Shown in pieces: positions 53,840-63,155 of a stretch of DNA of 64,000 bases. The stretch spans positions 186,001 to 250,000 of the forward strand of contig NZ_ATVT01000002.1 of NCBI RefSeq assembly GCF_000420865.1, in the 5' to 3' direction. Under the pieces are notes generated by a model that had not been told where the DNA came from, searched no databases, and worked only from the letters and a program-made list of their open reading frames with translations. Both the position numbers and the translations under genes were made by a program. This DNA is from Butyrivibrio sp. XPD2006. GTDB taxonomy: Bacteria > Bacillota > Clostridia > Lachnospirales > Lachnospiraceae. Positions within the stretch are counted from its first letter, which is position 1. Every line of letters begins with the position of its first letter.

Positions 53840-55057
53840 TCACTCCGTTCTAAGTGCCTCTATCGGATCAAGGTTGGCCGCCCTTTTGGCGGGATAAATA
53901 CCGAAGAACAAGCCAATGGCCGTGGATATTGCAACAACTGCGATTACAAGCATCGGATTTACTGTAAAGGTAAAATCAATCACCTTGCATATGATAAACG
54001 AAACACTGATCCCGAAAATAATCCCTATGATACCGCCGGTAAAGGTGAGGATTGCTGCCTCTGCAAGGAACTGTGTCAGTATTGAAGAAGTCCTTGCACC
54101 AAGAGATTTTCTTATACCGATTTCCCTTGTTCTCTCAGTGACAGAAACCGTCATGATATTCATAACTCCGATTCCGCCGACAAGAAGAGAGATCGCAGCT
54201 ATTATGGCTACAACAGATGTGATTATGTTAAGAATACTGTTGGTAGTCTGGTCAAATCCTGCTCCCGAAGAGATCTTCACGCAGTTTTCTCCGCGAAGGT
54301 CTGTAACATTCTCAACAACAGATCTGGTCTTAGCAAGAACCTCATCCTTATAATCACTGTCAAGGTATATCTTGAATGAACTGAACGATGAATCCACATC
54401 GAAATTAAAGGCTTCCGCCAGAGATGTGTACGGGCCGCCGGCAGTAAGTATAGCGTCTTCACCGAAGCTCGCATAAGCCACATCAAGAGTCGTGTCCTCT
54501 CTGACTCCTACTATGGTAAACTCCTGCGTGATGTCATAAGCAGTCATTTCAAAAGTCTGTCCTACAACCTCCTCATAACCAAAAACAGTATTGGCAAATG
54601 TCTGACTCACTACCAGAACCTTTTTACCGTCATCGACATCGGATTCACTGTAGTATCTGCCATGAAGCATCTTTATGCCTGCCTGCTTTTCAGTGGCAAC
54701 ATCGCCTCCATCTATATACAGCTCGTACTCGTCCTGCTTCTTACCTTTGACGGTTCCCCACACCGAAAAGCTGGGAGATACTCCGTAGATATTGTCGATA
54801 CTCGCTTCTATCTCTTTCATCTGACTTCTTGTAAAAGTCTTGTCAGTCTTGGTATCGTCAAGTGATACTGTGATCGTGGCAGCTCCAAGTGAATCAATCT
54901 CACTGTTGACGGTAGCCTTCATGCCATCTCCGATTATCAGCACGGTAAGGACAGCCGAAATTCCTATGATGATGCCAAGCATGGTTAGAAACGATCTTCC
55001 CTTATTGTTTCGAATGCTTGACAGAGCACTTTTTATATACTCTCCAAATGTTCCCAT
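53840..55057 (-). CDS. MacB/FtsX-type ABC permease (second)
   Basis: A 405-residue membrane subunit. One N-terminal helix (FLTMLGIIIGISAVLTVLII), a large extracytoplasmic MacB_PCD domain (residues about 45-280) and three C-terminal helices with the conserved GGIGVMNIMTVSVTERTREIGIRKSLGA and FFGIYPAKRAANLDPIEALR, quoted here as GGIGVMNIMTVSVTERTREI and KRAANLDPIEAL. It is a diverged paralogue of the preceding permease gene. Together they probably form a heterodimeric transporter with the operon's ATPase and adaptor, exporting a peptide or other amphipathic compound. Last gene of the operon, 40 bp after the first permease. Confidence 0.93.
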   Translation of the reverse strand: MGTFGEYIKSALSSIRNNKGRSFLTMLGIIIGISAVLTVLIIGDGMKATVNSEIDSLGAATITVSLDDTKTDKTFTRSQMKEIEASIDNIYGVSPSFSVWGTVKGKKQDEYELYIDGGDVATEKQAGIKMLHGRYYSESDVDDGKKVLVVSQTFANTVFGYEEVVGQTFEMTAYDITQEFTIVGVREDTTLDVAYASFGEDAILTAGGPYTSLAEAFNFDVDSSFSSFKIYLDSDYKDEVLAKTRSVVENVTDLRGENCVKISSGAGFDQTTNSILNIITSVVAIIAAISLLVGGIGVMNIMTVSVTERTREIGIRKSLGARTSSILTQFLAEAAILTFTGGIIGIIFGISVSFIICKVIDFTFTVNPMLVIAVVAISTAIGLFFGIYPAKRAANLDPIEALRTE

Positions 55058-55097
55058 CTATAATTCCTTTTTTAAGCTCATCACAGCATAAGTGCAT

Positions 55098-56306
55098 TTA
55101 CAATCTCAGTGCATCAATAGGCTTCATTTTGGCAGCTTTTCTTGCGGGATAGATTCCGAAGAAAAGACCTATAAGCACCGAGAATATCGCAGCGCCTATA
55201 ACAGAAGTCGGTGTGATTATTACATCAAATCCGATTGCGCTGCAGATAACTGTAGCCATTACTATTCCGAGGATGATTCCCACAATTCCCCCGAGGAGAG
55301 TTAAGATAGCCGCCTCTGCCAGGAACTGAGTCATGATAGCCCCTGTACTGGCACCGATAGACTTTCTGATACCTATCTCCCTTGTTCTTTCTGTAACCGA
55401 AACCAGCATGATGTTCATAACACCGATTCCGCCAACAATAAGGGATATAACAGATACAAGGAGCAGAAAGCTTCTGGCATAGCCCAAAATCTGATTGAGC
55501 TGATCCGAAAAGTCAGCCATACTCTGTGCTGTGAGCGCCGAGGATCCTCTGAGTCCGTGGGCGTTTATCAGGATGTCTTTTGCCGTATCAACCGACTTCG
55601 ACAGGGTATCCTGAGAATCAAAGAGAATAAGCTGAGTGAAGTTATCCGACTCCAGATCAAAGTCCGCAGCAAGAGCAGTATAGGGTACTTCAATCTGAGC
55701 AGAATAGTCCTGCCCTTCCATGATGAACTGGTACATATCATTCATGTGATCGCGCAGACCTACTATCGTATAATTGGCTGTCTTGCCCCAGATTGTCAGC
55801 TCTATCTCAAAGCCGACCGCGTCCTCTGTTCCAAAGATCGTTTTGGCATCATCCAGAAGCATGACGCACACTCTCTGCCCTGAATCCACCTGAGATCTGG
55901 TAAAATACTGTCCCTTTACAATATCGTTGCTGAGCGAGTAGCGAAGTGCCTCGGTACCTCCGTTTACGCTTGCACTGAAGGTTCCCTTTCTGCCCTTAAC
56001 TTTGCCGTAGGCATAAAGATTGGGCGAAACTCCCTTGGCATCAGGAAGCGCCTCCTCAATCGCAAGCATATCGTCTCTGGTAAACCTCTCCGATGTTTTG
56101 GCAGTATTTATGTTGAGCATACCGTAATTGCCGGCAAGATCGTTGAGAGAGTTCTTAACGTAGCTGCTCATGCCGTTTCCGAGAGAGACTACCGCGATAA
56201 CCGCTGCAATACCTATGACAATACCCAGCATTGTCATCAGGGTCCTGTACCCGTTACCTATTATCTGTTTAATTGCACTTTTTAAATACTCTGATACTTT
56301 TCCCAT
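55098..56306 (-). CDS. MacB/FtsX-type ABC permease (first)
   Basis: A 402-residue protein of the same design: helix 1 (TLMTMLGIVIGIAAVIAVVSLG), a MacB_PCD domain (ARYSLSNDIVKGQYF region), and three C-terminal helices with GGIGVMNIMLVSVTERTREI and ARKAAKMKPIDALR. About half of its residues in the C-terminal region match the following permease, so the pair arose by an old duplication. Twelve bp separate its start from the stop of the adaptor gene. A heterodimeric, MacB-like exporter is the likely complex. Confidence 0.93.
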   Translation of the reverse strand: MGKVSEYLKSAIKQIIGNGYRTLMTMLGIVIGIAAVIAVVSLGNGMSSYVKNSLNDLAGNYGMLNINTAKTSERFTRDDMLAIEEALPDAKGVSPNLYAYGKVKGRKGTFSASVNGGTEALRYSLSNDIVKGQYFTRSQVDSGQRVCVMLLDDAKTIFGTEDAVGFEIELTIWGKTANYTIVGLRDHMNDMYQFIMEGQDYSAQIEVPYTALAADFDLESDNFTQLILFDSQDTLSKSVDTAKDILINAHGLRGSSALTAQSMADFSDQLNQILGYARSFLLLVSVISLIVGGIGVMNIMLVSVTERTREIGIRKSIGASTGAIMTQFLAEAAILTLLGGIVGIILGIVMATVICSAIGFDVIITPTSVIGAAIFSVLIGLFFGIYPARKAAKMKPIDALRL

Positions 56307-56318
56307 GATAAATACGCT

Positions 56319-57953
56319 TTACTGTACCGGCATTTCTACAACTGCCATGCCCTCTGTAAGAGTAGAAACATCTGAGGTAATGACCTTGTCGCCAACCTCA
56401 AGACCTTCTGTAATCTGAGCATCAGTAGATGTTGAAATTCCGATCACAACGTCTTTTCTCTGTACAGTGCCATCTGCTGCAAGAACATACACATAGTCAC
56501 CTGTTGAATCCGTCTGAACATACTCATAAGGAAGCACGATGGTGTTATCTGCCTTCTGAGCATGGATCTTGTTGTTTGCCTCAACTCCGAAAATAATATC
56601 TGAGTCAGGATTAAGAACCTTGATAACAGTATCTACCACTGCAACACCGTTGGCGTTCTTGGTGGCATTTCCTGAAATCTTGGTAATTTCTCCGTTATAT
56701 GGCTTACCGTTGATAGTGATGTCAACCTTCTGTCCCATTGAAATCTTGGGAAGATCACTCTTTGACACCTGAATTGTAACCTGCACATCCTCAAGGTTTG
56801 CCATTGTAAGGATCTGAGTACCTGTTGCGACAGTTGCTCCCTCAGCAACAGTTGCGGGGATTGCTGTAACTACGCCGTCAAATTCTGCCTTGATACCTTC
56901 TTTGGCCGCTTCAATCTTGGAGATTGTATCCTCCTGAGTAAGCTGGGTTGATTCCAGTGTAGCCTTTGAGGCTGATGCAGATCCGGGATTAACCTGGGCT
57001 GCCTTTGCTGAACTAAGATGTGTCTGTTCTTCCTTAAGTGCAGTAATCTGATTACTCCATTCCTGCATCTCAGGATCATTGTTCAGTGCGTATGTCACAT
57101 CCTGAATTGACTGCTGAACAGCCAGGGACATCTGGCGATTACTCTCTGACATATCTGAATTATTGTTGTCATTTTCTCTCCTGTTTAAATAATCATTGTC
57201 GCCCAATGTACCATCCGCTACACCATTCTGGTTAATATCCATTGCTGTCTTTTGAAGATCAGTCAACGTTTGACTAATACGATTCTTTTTCTCAGTAATC
57301 TTATTGTTGAGAGCATCTATTTCTGCAGTTATGGCATCAATTCTGTCATTGATTTGTTGGGCTGACATTCCTTCTGCATACTTTCTGTCAGCAGTTCCAA
57401 CAGGACTGTATAGAGCATTGTAATTGCCCTTAGCCTGCTTGATTGCCAGCTCTGCATTCTTCTGTGCAAGATCCAGTGCCTCTGTATCATAGGAAAAGAG
57501 CTCATCTCCCTCTGATACCTTATCTCCAACCTTAACGTTAAGAGATGCAATAGGAGCGGTAACATCCGAATAATAGTTCTTGGTCTCGCCGCTCTGCACG
57601 GTACCTGAAATTGACAGAACGTTCTCGATGGTTCCCAGCGCCACGTCCTGAGTCTCAACCATGACTACGGCATTCTTGGCAGCATTCAGGCTGTAAATAA
57701 TGTATGCTGCAATAATAAGTGCCACAACTCCGAGGACCACGTATCTCTTCTTAAATCTCTTTTTCTTCTTAACAGAATCCGCAAGATCTGTTGCATCGTA
57801 ATCGTCATAAACTTCCATGTCTACGCCGGTGGTCTCTTTGATTTCATTGCTTACTTCGGGAGCAGCAGTCACAGCGCTTTCAGTGTTCTGCACTACCTCT
57901 TTTTCCACAGTTTCATTCTGTATGTCTTTATTCTTGTTCTTATTCTCAGACAT
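56319..57953 (-). CDS. Exporter periplasmic-adaptor-type protein (HlyD/MacA family)
   Basis: A 544-residue membrane fusion protein. A cytoplasmic N-terminal segment of about 80 charged residues, one helix (YVVLGVVALIIAAYIIYSL), a first lipoyl half (GTVQSGETKNYYSDVTAPIA), a long coiled coil with a QT-rich insertion (NDRIDAITAEIDALNNKI), the second lipoyl half (KAEFDGVVTAIPATVAEGA), then a beta-barrel (VQVTIQVSKSDLPKISMGQK variant) and a C-terminal proximal domain. The N-terminal extension is longer than usual. In Gram-positive bacteria such adaptors contact the MacB permease. The start at 57953 follows GGAGG; an upstream in-frame Met at 57983 is disfavoured. Confidence 0.9.
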   Translation of the reverse strand: MSENKNKNKDIQNETVEKEVVQNTESAVTAAPEVSNEIKETTGVDMEVYDDYDATDLADSVKKKKRFKKRYVVLGVVALIIAAYIIYSLNAAKNAVVMVETQDVALGTIENVLSISGTVQSGETKNYYSDVTAPIASLNVKVGDKVSEGDELFSYDTEALDLAQKNAELAIKQAKGNYNALYSPVGTADRKYAEGMSAQQINDRIDAITAEIDALNNKITEKKNRISQTLTDLQKTAMDINQNGVADGTLGDNDYLNRRENDNNNSDMSESNRQMSLAVQQSIQDVTYALNNDPEMQEWSNQITALKEEQTHLSSAKAAQVNPGSASASKATLESTQLTQEDTISKIEAAKEGIKAEFDGVVTAIPATVAEGATVATGTQILTMANLEDVQVTIQVSKSDLPKISMGQKVDITINGKPYNGEITKISGNATKNANGVAVVDTVIKVLNPDSDIIFGVEANNKIHAQKADNTIVLPYEYVQTDSTGDYVYVLAADGTVQRKDVVIGISTSTDAQITEGLEVGDKVITSDVSTLTEGMAVVEMPVQ

Positions 57954-57997
57954 CAATATTCCTCCATTACTTTCATTTGGCAAAACTTTTTTCTTTA

Positions 57998-58702
57998 TCA
58001 GATTTCATCCTTATAATCCGGATTTATAACATCACTTTTTATCATTCCGTCGGATATTGTAATTATCCTCTTGGCCTGCTTGGCAATGCCGGGGTCATGT
58101 GTGATGATGATCACAGTTCTGCCCTCATGGTAAAGCCTCTTTATTATCGTGATTATCTCTTTGGTTGAGCCTGTATCCAGGTTACCTGTGGGCTCATCCG
58201 CAAGAAGTATCGGCGGCGCCTGAGCTATAGCTCTTGCTATTGCAACTCTCTGCTGCTGTCCGCCGGACATCTCATTGGGCTTGTGAGTCATTCGTTTGGC
58301 CAGTCCTACGCTGTTAAGCGCCGCGCTGGCAAGCCTTACTCTCTCCTTCTTGCTGACTCCCCTGTAAATAAGAGGAAGCTCAACATTTTCAAGCGCTGTG
58401 AGAGAAGGTATTAAATTGAATCCTTGGAAAATAAATCCGATTTCTCTGTTTCTGATATCAGACTGCTCGTCATCGGTCATATGGGATACATCCTGGCCAT
58501 GCAGAAAATACTTGCCGCTGGTGGGCGTATCGAGACATCCGAGCATGTTCATAAGAGTTGACTTACCGGAACCTGACTGTCCGATAATTGCAACGAACTC
58601 ACCCTCGCCTATGGTCAGTGACACATGGTTAAGAGCCCTGACCTCATTCTCTCCGGGATTGTATATCTTGCATACATCCTTTATCTCTACAAGTTTCTTC
58701 AT
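57998..58702 (-). CDS. ATP-binding subunit of MacB-type exporter
   Basis: A 234-residue ABC ATPase of the LolD/MacB group: Walker A GQSGSGKSTLMNMLG near residue 40, Q-loop FIFQGFNLIPSL, signature MSGGQQQRVAIARA near 146, Walker B ILLADEPTGNLDTGS and H-loop IITHDPGIAKQ. It powers the two permeases encoded downstream. The order ATPase, adaptor, permease, permease with gaps of 44, 12 and 40 bp marks one operon. A LacI-type palindrome lies about 120 bp upstream, and a divergent XRE-type regulator may also control it. Confidence 0.95.
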   Translation of the reverse strand: MKKLVEIKDVCKIYNPGENEVRALNHVSLTIGEGEFVAIIGQSGSGKSTLMNMLGCLDTPTSGKYFLHGQDVSHMTDDEQSDIRNREIGFIFQGFNLIPSLTALENVELPLIYRGVSKKERVRLASAALNSVGLAKRMTHKPNEMSGGQQQRVAIARAIAQAPPILLADEPTGNLDTGSTKEIITIIKRLYHEGRTVIIITHDPGIAKQAKRIITISDGMIKSDVINPDYKDEI

Positions 58703-59006
58703 AATTCTCCTCTATAACATATCGCGGTACTGTAAAAGCAAAAAGCCGCGCCATATCCACATTTTCGCAATGTAGATTGTGTACAACTTATCATTTTACT
58801 TCATTACTATAATAAATGAAAGCGAAAACGTTTACAAACATATTAAAATTTTATAAAATGCACCGGTTTAATAACTTTCCGTATCGGAAAGTTTTTTATA
58901 TACCAATTGTACAAATAGTGTGTTAATATTCCTTATAGAGCCCTGTATCATTAAGTCATAACAAAGAACTGCTCACGAGAGCACACGAAAGGATGAGGTG
59001 AAGGTT
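58703..59006. promoter_or_regulatory. Divergent control region of exporter and peptide/regulator genes
   Basis: This 304-bp gap holds a LacI-like site GCGAAAACGTTTAC (58822-58835), a 9-bp inverted repeat AACTTTCCG / CGGAAAGTT around TAT (58873-58893) followed by a T-run, which could be a terminator or an operator on the plus strand, and a small hairpin TGCTC/GAGCA near 58972-58984 before the small peptide gene. The exporter promoter is not firmly placed. Confidence 0.5.
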
Positions 59007-59150
59007 ATGACAAAGATGGTAAATTTCAAGACAATGATCAGGAACTTAACAAACGGATTTGCAGCAGATAAGAGCCGCGAACAGGAAAATTACAGAAGCC
59101 TCATGAACGGTGGTTTCAACTACTCCATGAGATCAAGGACAATAATGTAA
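59007..59150 (+). CDS. 47-residue peptide gene before the XRE-TPR regulator
   Basis: Short frame with a plausible ribosome site (GGTGAAGG) that ends 11 bp before the regulator gene. The product is polar and basic (KMVNFKTMIRNLTNGF to YSMRSRTIM), without signal peptide or membrane helix. No family recognised. Given a TPR-type regulator right behind it, it could be a signalling propeptide or a small antagonist, but it lacks the export signal normal for known peptide pheromones. It could also be a translation-coupling leader. Confidence 0.55.
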   Translation: MTKMVNFKTMIRNLTNGFAADKSREQENYRSLMNGGFNYSMRSRTIM

Positions 59151-59161
59151 AAGAGGATACT

Positions 59162-60277
59162 ATGCAGCTAAAGCTATCGGACAACATCAAAAAACACAGA
59201 AAAGAAATGGGTCTCACACAGGAAGGACTCTCTGAAGCTTTCGGAGTGACCATAGGTGCGGTTTCCAAGTGGGAAAACGGCAATAATGTACCGGATATCA
59301 TGACACTGATGGAGCTGGCAAACTTTTTTAACGTATCTGTAGATGAACTTCTTGGCTACGATATGTCCTCGAAGAATATTGATGACATGGTTGATTCCAT
59401 AGAAGACCTGTATCATGCCTACAGATTTGACGAGGCAGTGAGTGAAGCAAACAATGCGCTGGTACGCTATCCTCACACTTTCAAGATACTGTACTGCTGC
59501 GCAGAGCTCTTTTTCCTTAAATATATAGAAGGTGATGACGAGAAGGACCGGGATACATCCATAAGCCTTTACCAGCGCAGTATGGAACACCTTTCGCAGA
59601 ATACGGATCCGCAGATAAGCGAATATTCCATCCGTTACAGGATTGCGAAGCTCTATACAAAAAAAGATCCGGAGAAAGCTCTGGAGGAGCTCAAACAGAT
59701 CAATTACGACGGATGTAACAACAGCTCCATTGCTTCCGTCCTTATGAACTCCGGCAAATTTGAGGAATCCTTAAAATACGGAACAGCAGCCATGATCAGG
59801 TTATGCGCCGATCAATACGGCATCATCACCAACATGGCCATGACTCTTGCAGCCAGCGGTCGTAAAAAAGACCTTGAAAAAGCAATCGAGCTGGCTGACA
59901 TGAACATTGCTCTCACAAAGCTCTACAGTAAACCCGACCAGGTGACATATTTTCATAAATTGCAATCCATCATGCTCCTGCTTAAGTCCTGGTGGCTCTC
60001 CTGTCTCGGCGATGATGCCGCTATGAAAGCCTGCGTAAAAGAAACCTGGGATTTGGCTAATCTCTATGACAAGTCAGTATCCAGCAATGAGCTCTCAAGC
60101 AGCGTAAGATTTTATTTTTCAGATGATAAAGCTTACTCATTCGATTCAACCGGTGCCGGAGCCGTGTCAGGTATCGAGTCAATGTTTGAAGACGATAAAG
60201 GCATCGTAACCGCCAAGATTTACAAACATATGGGTAAAGTCATAGATGAATGGTACCGATTAAAAGAGGCTACATGA
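59162..60277 (+). CDS. XRE-family regulator with TPR-like C-terminal domain
   Basis: A 371-residue regulator. Residues 6-62 form a lambda-repressor-type helix-turn-helix (DNIKKHRKEMGLTQEGLSEA, IGAVSKWENGNNVPDIMTLM). The rest is helical, with tetratricopeptide-like pairs (FDEAVSEANNALVRYPHTFK, DPEKALEELKQINYDG, KFEESLKYGTAAMIRL). This layout resembles the RRNPP peptide-sensing regulators and also the generic XRE-TPR proteins abundant in this family of bacteria. GAGG precedes the start. It is divergent from the MacB-type exporter operon, its likely target. Signal unknown. Confidence 0.88.
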   Translation: MQLKLSDNIKKHRKEMGLTQEGLSEAFGVTIGAVSKWENGNNVPDIMTLMELANFFNVSVDELLGYDMSSKNIDDMVDSIEDLYHAYRFDEAVSEANNALVRYPHTFKILYCCAELFFLKYIEGDDEKDRDTSISLYQRSMEHLSQNTDPQISEYSIRYRIAKLYTKKDPEKALEELKQINYDGCNNSSIASVLMNSGKFEESLKYGTAAMIRLCADQYGIITNMAMTLAASGRKKDLEKAIELADMNIALTKLYSKPDQVTYFHKLQSIMLLLKSWWLSCLGDDAAMKACVKETWDLANLYDKSVSSNELSSSVRFYFSDDKAYSFDSTGAGAVSGIESMFEDDKGIVTAKIYKHMGKVIDEWYRLKEAT

Positions 60278-60310
60278 GACAATCACGGCTTTTTCCATAC
60301 TACAAGCTCA

Positions 60311-60390
60311 CTTTTTCTCATATATACAGAAAATTCCATGATCAAAGATTTTCTACACCCACGGGCAACTTTTTCCCATATAGATAGAAA
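60311..60390. repeat. Short direct repeat downstream of the XRE regulator
   Basis: CTTTTTCTCATATATACAG (60311) and CTTTTTCCCATATAGATAG (60369) start 58 bp apart and differ in 3 of 19 bases. Role unknown. Confidence 0.5.
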
Positions 60391-60455
60391 TGCTGAAAAC
60401 GTGAACAATCCCTGTAAGTTCATATTTGCAATAAGGCAAGGAAAATCTTAATCGT

Positions 60456-60491
60456 AAAAATGCAGCCCACATTTTCTGTAAGCTGCATTTT
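60456..60491. terminator. Bidirectional terminator before the lipoprotein stop codon
   Basis: AAAATGCAGC pairs with GCTGCATTTT around 15 nt. It lies 12 bp past the lipoprotein gene's stop codon and serves that gene; it may also stop plus-strand reading from the XRE gene. Confidence 0.85.
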
Positions 60492-60502
60492 CATTGACAC
60501 TA

Positions 60503-62449
60503 TTAGTATTCATCACTGACTTTATGATAATCTCCAACGGTCGTATAATCCAGATCGCCGGCACTGTGCCACTCGTTGTCATTGGCAAAATAGCCACTTT
60601 CTTCAAAATGTAGTTGAATTCCCCCGTCAGCAGATTCTGAAAAATGCCAGGTAGTAACTACTCGATACGTATTGCTTACATATCTGTCACCATAGTAAGT
60701 ACCTGATTCTGAATCATATTTCAATGATGTACTATCAAACAGATTCTCTAATCCTTTGTTCAATACATTATCGCTATCCAGATAGTACGTGCGGAAAAAA
60801 ATTGGATAATCTTCCACGATCTCAACTCCCATCGAATCGCTGTGGCTCCTTTGTTCCCCTTTTCTCGATCCCTGTTCAGTTGTAATATAGCTACCCTCAT
60901 ACAAACCAACAAACCTCTCAACATCCCCTCCAACAACGATATTGTAGCTTTCTTTCATGATGTCCTTCATCTCGTTATAGAGATCTGCTACAGTTTTCTC
61001 TGGGTTGTTCTCCTCTTTAAGAACATCTGTGATAATGGCGATCTCTTCAAGCTGGTCTGCTGTGAGCTCATCAAATCCCTTAAGGGAGGCTTCCTGGGAT
61101 GCTTCTGATGCAGGCTTCATGATCTCAGTGATGGTATCCTCCTTAAATCCTGCAGACTTGAGCTTCTCTTCAATTGCTGCTTTATCCTCAGGCTTAGGAT
61201 TGGAGTAAATCTCAACGATATTACATTTGAATGTTCCGTCAGCAGCCTGCGTAAATGCACCTCCCATGAACTTTCCTTCAGTCAGGTAATCATAGAGGCT
61301 GTTTCCAAGGTATGCCATTGTGCAGTAGCCATCATTATCTGAAAGTCCCTTATTTATGGCACTAAGACCGTCTTTCCATTTTAAACCTATTAGTGTTCTT
61401 CCTACGTTTGCAAGTCCCAAAGTCGCAGATATTGGTGCCAGCTTGTTGCTAAGGTCCTGTGCCTTTGCACTTATAGAATTATTCTCCCCAATGATCAACA
61501 TGGCTCCCGTATCCACCACTTCAAGGGTGGCATCTACGCCGTCAACTGCCACGCCTCCGACTTCAAGTGCCGCTGAAAGTCCTGATGTTGTTCCAAGACT
61601 TAAAACTCCTGCAGCGAAGCCTGCAACCTTTCCGGCTGTCTTTAGAACCTTTGCTGTCTTATACAGATCATCCCACTTTGCTGCCTCTGCCTGGGCCTGC
61701 TCTCCTTCATATACGCCTTTCATGATGCCCTGGGCTGTCTGGAGTGCTTTGTATGCCTTCCTGCAGTCCTCCTTGTCATCGCCATTAAGCCCCATCGTGT
61801 TTGCGATATGCTTAAGTTTCTGCCCATTCTTTCCCTCGTCATAGGCTTTTGTAATGCTTTCAGCCCATGTCTTGGCATCCATTCTGTTTTCATTATCAGC
61901 AGCGTAGACTTTAGTAAAAAAGAGATCCTCTATATCACCAGCAATATCGTTCTTTACTGCACCATAGAGGTTACCTCCCTCGTCCTCCTTTATGATCATG
62001 GACATTAGTCCCTCATACTCGGGAAGCTCCTCTGCCTCAGCAAGGACATCTGCCATGCTCTCAGCAGTAGTTGCAACAGAATCTGTAATCCTCCAGGCCT
62101 CGATGCAGTTATCGAGTATCTGCAATTTCTCCTCTTCGCTAAGTGATTCCTCCTCCATGCGGCAGAGCCTCTCGGTCCATATCATGGCATTGGCGTGTGC
62201 CTTTACAGACATGCTCACGGCATCCATTACAAGGAGCTGATCCCTGGCGAGCTTTGGGATCTGAACTTCGGTTATGCTGACGATATCTGATGAACCTGTG
62301 CCTGATACTTCGTCCGCAGCTGTTGTTCCTGACTGCGCACCGCTTCCCTGTCCTATTGAAGACGTGTCACCTGATGCAGAACTTCCGCAGCCGTAAAGAA
62401 GAACCGTCACAATTGTAATACAGATAAAGATGCTAAATGCTTTTTTCAT
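60503..62449 (-). CDS. Large lipoprotein of unknown function
   Basis: A 648-residue exported lipoprotein with lipobox LLYGC (Cys21). Residues 60-270 are mainly helical with a cluster of acidic residues (RMEEESLSEEEKLQILDN). Residues 270-330 are glycine/alanine-rich and hydrophobic (VAGFAAGVLSLGTTSGLSAA), like a membrane-inserting or glycine-zipper segment. The last 110 residues are beta-rich with several Tyr/Trp (RVVTTWHFSESADGGIQLHF). No family recognised. It is followed, in gene order, after 38 bp of upstream sequence by the small membrane protein gene, so the two are probably cotranscribed. The glycine-rich core could suggest pore formation; no more than a suggestion. Confidence 0.85.
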   Translation of the reverse strand: MKKAFSIFICITIVTVLLYGCGSSASGDTSSIGQGSGAQSGTTAADEVSGTGSSDIVSITEVQIPKLARDQLLVMDAVSMSVKAHANAMIWTERLCRMEEESLSEEEKLQILDNCIEAWRITDSVATTAESMADVLAEAEELPEYEGLMSMIIKEDEGGNLYGAVKNDIAGDIEDLFFTKVYAADNENRMDAKTWAESITKAYDEGKNGQKLKHIANTMGLNGDDKEDCRKAYKALQTAQGIMKGVYEGEQAQAEAAKWDDLYKTAKVLKTAGKVAGFAAGVLSLGTTSGLSAALEVGGVAVDGVDATLEVVDTGAMLIIGENNSISAKAQDLSNKLAPISATLGLANVGRTLIGLKWKDGLSAINKGLSDNDGYCTMAYLGNSLYDYLTEGKFMGGAFTQAADGTFKCNIVEIYSNPKPEDKAAIEEKLKSAGFKEDTITEIMKPASEASQEASLKGFDELTADQLEEIAIITDVLKEENNPEKTVADLYNEMKDIMKESYNIVVGGDVERFVGLYEGSYITTEQGSRKGEQRSHSDSMGVEIVEDYPIFFRTYYLDSDNVLNKGLENLFDSTSLKYDSESGTYYGDRYVSNTYRVVTTWHFSESADGGIQLHFEESGYFANDNEWHSAGDLDYTTVGDYHKVSDEY

Positions 62450-62487
62450 ATTTCACTTCCCTTTCCGACATAGTGTCTATGCTGCAT

Positions 62488-62931
62488 TTATATGCAATCT
62501 CTTTTTGGAGATAACTTTTTTACATTTTTAAATGATGAGGAAGATGCGGTTTTTGTAGCTGACAAAATCCCTGCTCCCATGGTGGTTGGATTACCGGCTA
62601 CAACACCTGCCATAATCGTAAGCCAGGACATAGCCTCTGGTTTTTTGAACTCCTTTTGCATCTGATTATGAACAATCCCATTCTCATCCATCTCGAAGAG
62701 CACCATGTATTTCCATCCATACATGATTGCAACAATTGCATAACCTATAAGAGACAGCAGCAGAATTACTCCCGCGATTATAAGAAGCTCCGGGGTAAGA
62801 AGGAAACCATCAATCCAGTTTTTTACGTTGCCATCAAAAAGCTCAATAAGAAACAAAATTAATGCCATGATCAATATGGAAATACCCAGAGCCTGCCAGA
62901 TTGTAAAAAGAATTATGGGATTTTTCAACAT
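62488..62931 (-). CDS. Two-helix membrane protein upstream of the lipoprotein gene
   Basis: A 147-residue protein with two membrane helices (LGISILIMALILFLIELF and PELLIIAGVILLLSLIGYAI) followed by a PH-like short domain (WKYMVLFEMDENGIVHNQMQ) and a glycine/serine-rich end (MAGVVAGNPTTMGAGIL). No family recognised, though the arrangement is like small YdbT/bPH-type proteins. It lacks a clear ribosome site; the first Met of the frame is used. It starts the probable two-gene unit with the lipoprotein gene. Confidence 0.7.
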   Translation of the reverse strand: MLKNPIILFTIWQALGISILIMALILFLIELFDGNVKNWIDGFLLTPELLIIAGVILLLSLIGYAIVAIMYGWKYMVLFEMDENGIVHNQMQKEFKKPEAMSWLTIMAGVVAGNPTTMGAGILSATKTASSSSFKNVKKLSPKRDCI

Positions 62932-63155
62932 ATCCAGCTCGTATACCCATCTGTACTTTTATCATTCTTCACGCCTTTCTCTTGAAATATGTAAGTTCCT
63001 CCTGGTTATCTGTCAAAAGACCTATTGGTCTGTATCGTTTGATTTGACGACCTCATCTTGACAGCTTCCCCTATAAATATTTTAGTCAAATTAGTGTACC
63101 GACATCGTTTGTGACATGCATTTGTCATTGACATTTTCTTGTCACTTTAGTTGAA
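62932..63155. other. Intergenic region left of the insertion sequence
   Basis: No gene or strong hairpin is seen in these 224 bases. They contain AT-rich stretches that should hold the promoter of the small membrane protein and lipoprotein genes. Confidence 0.4.
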
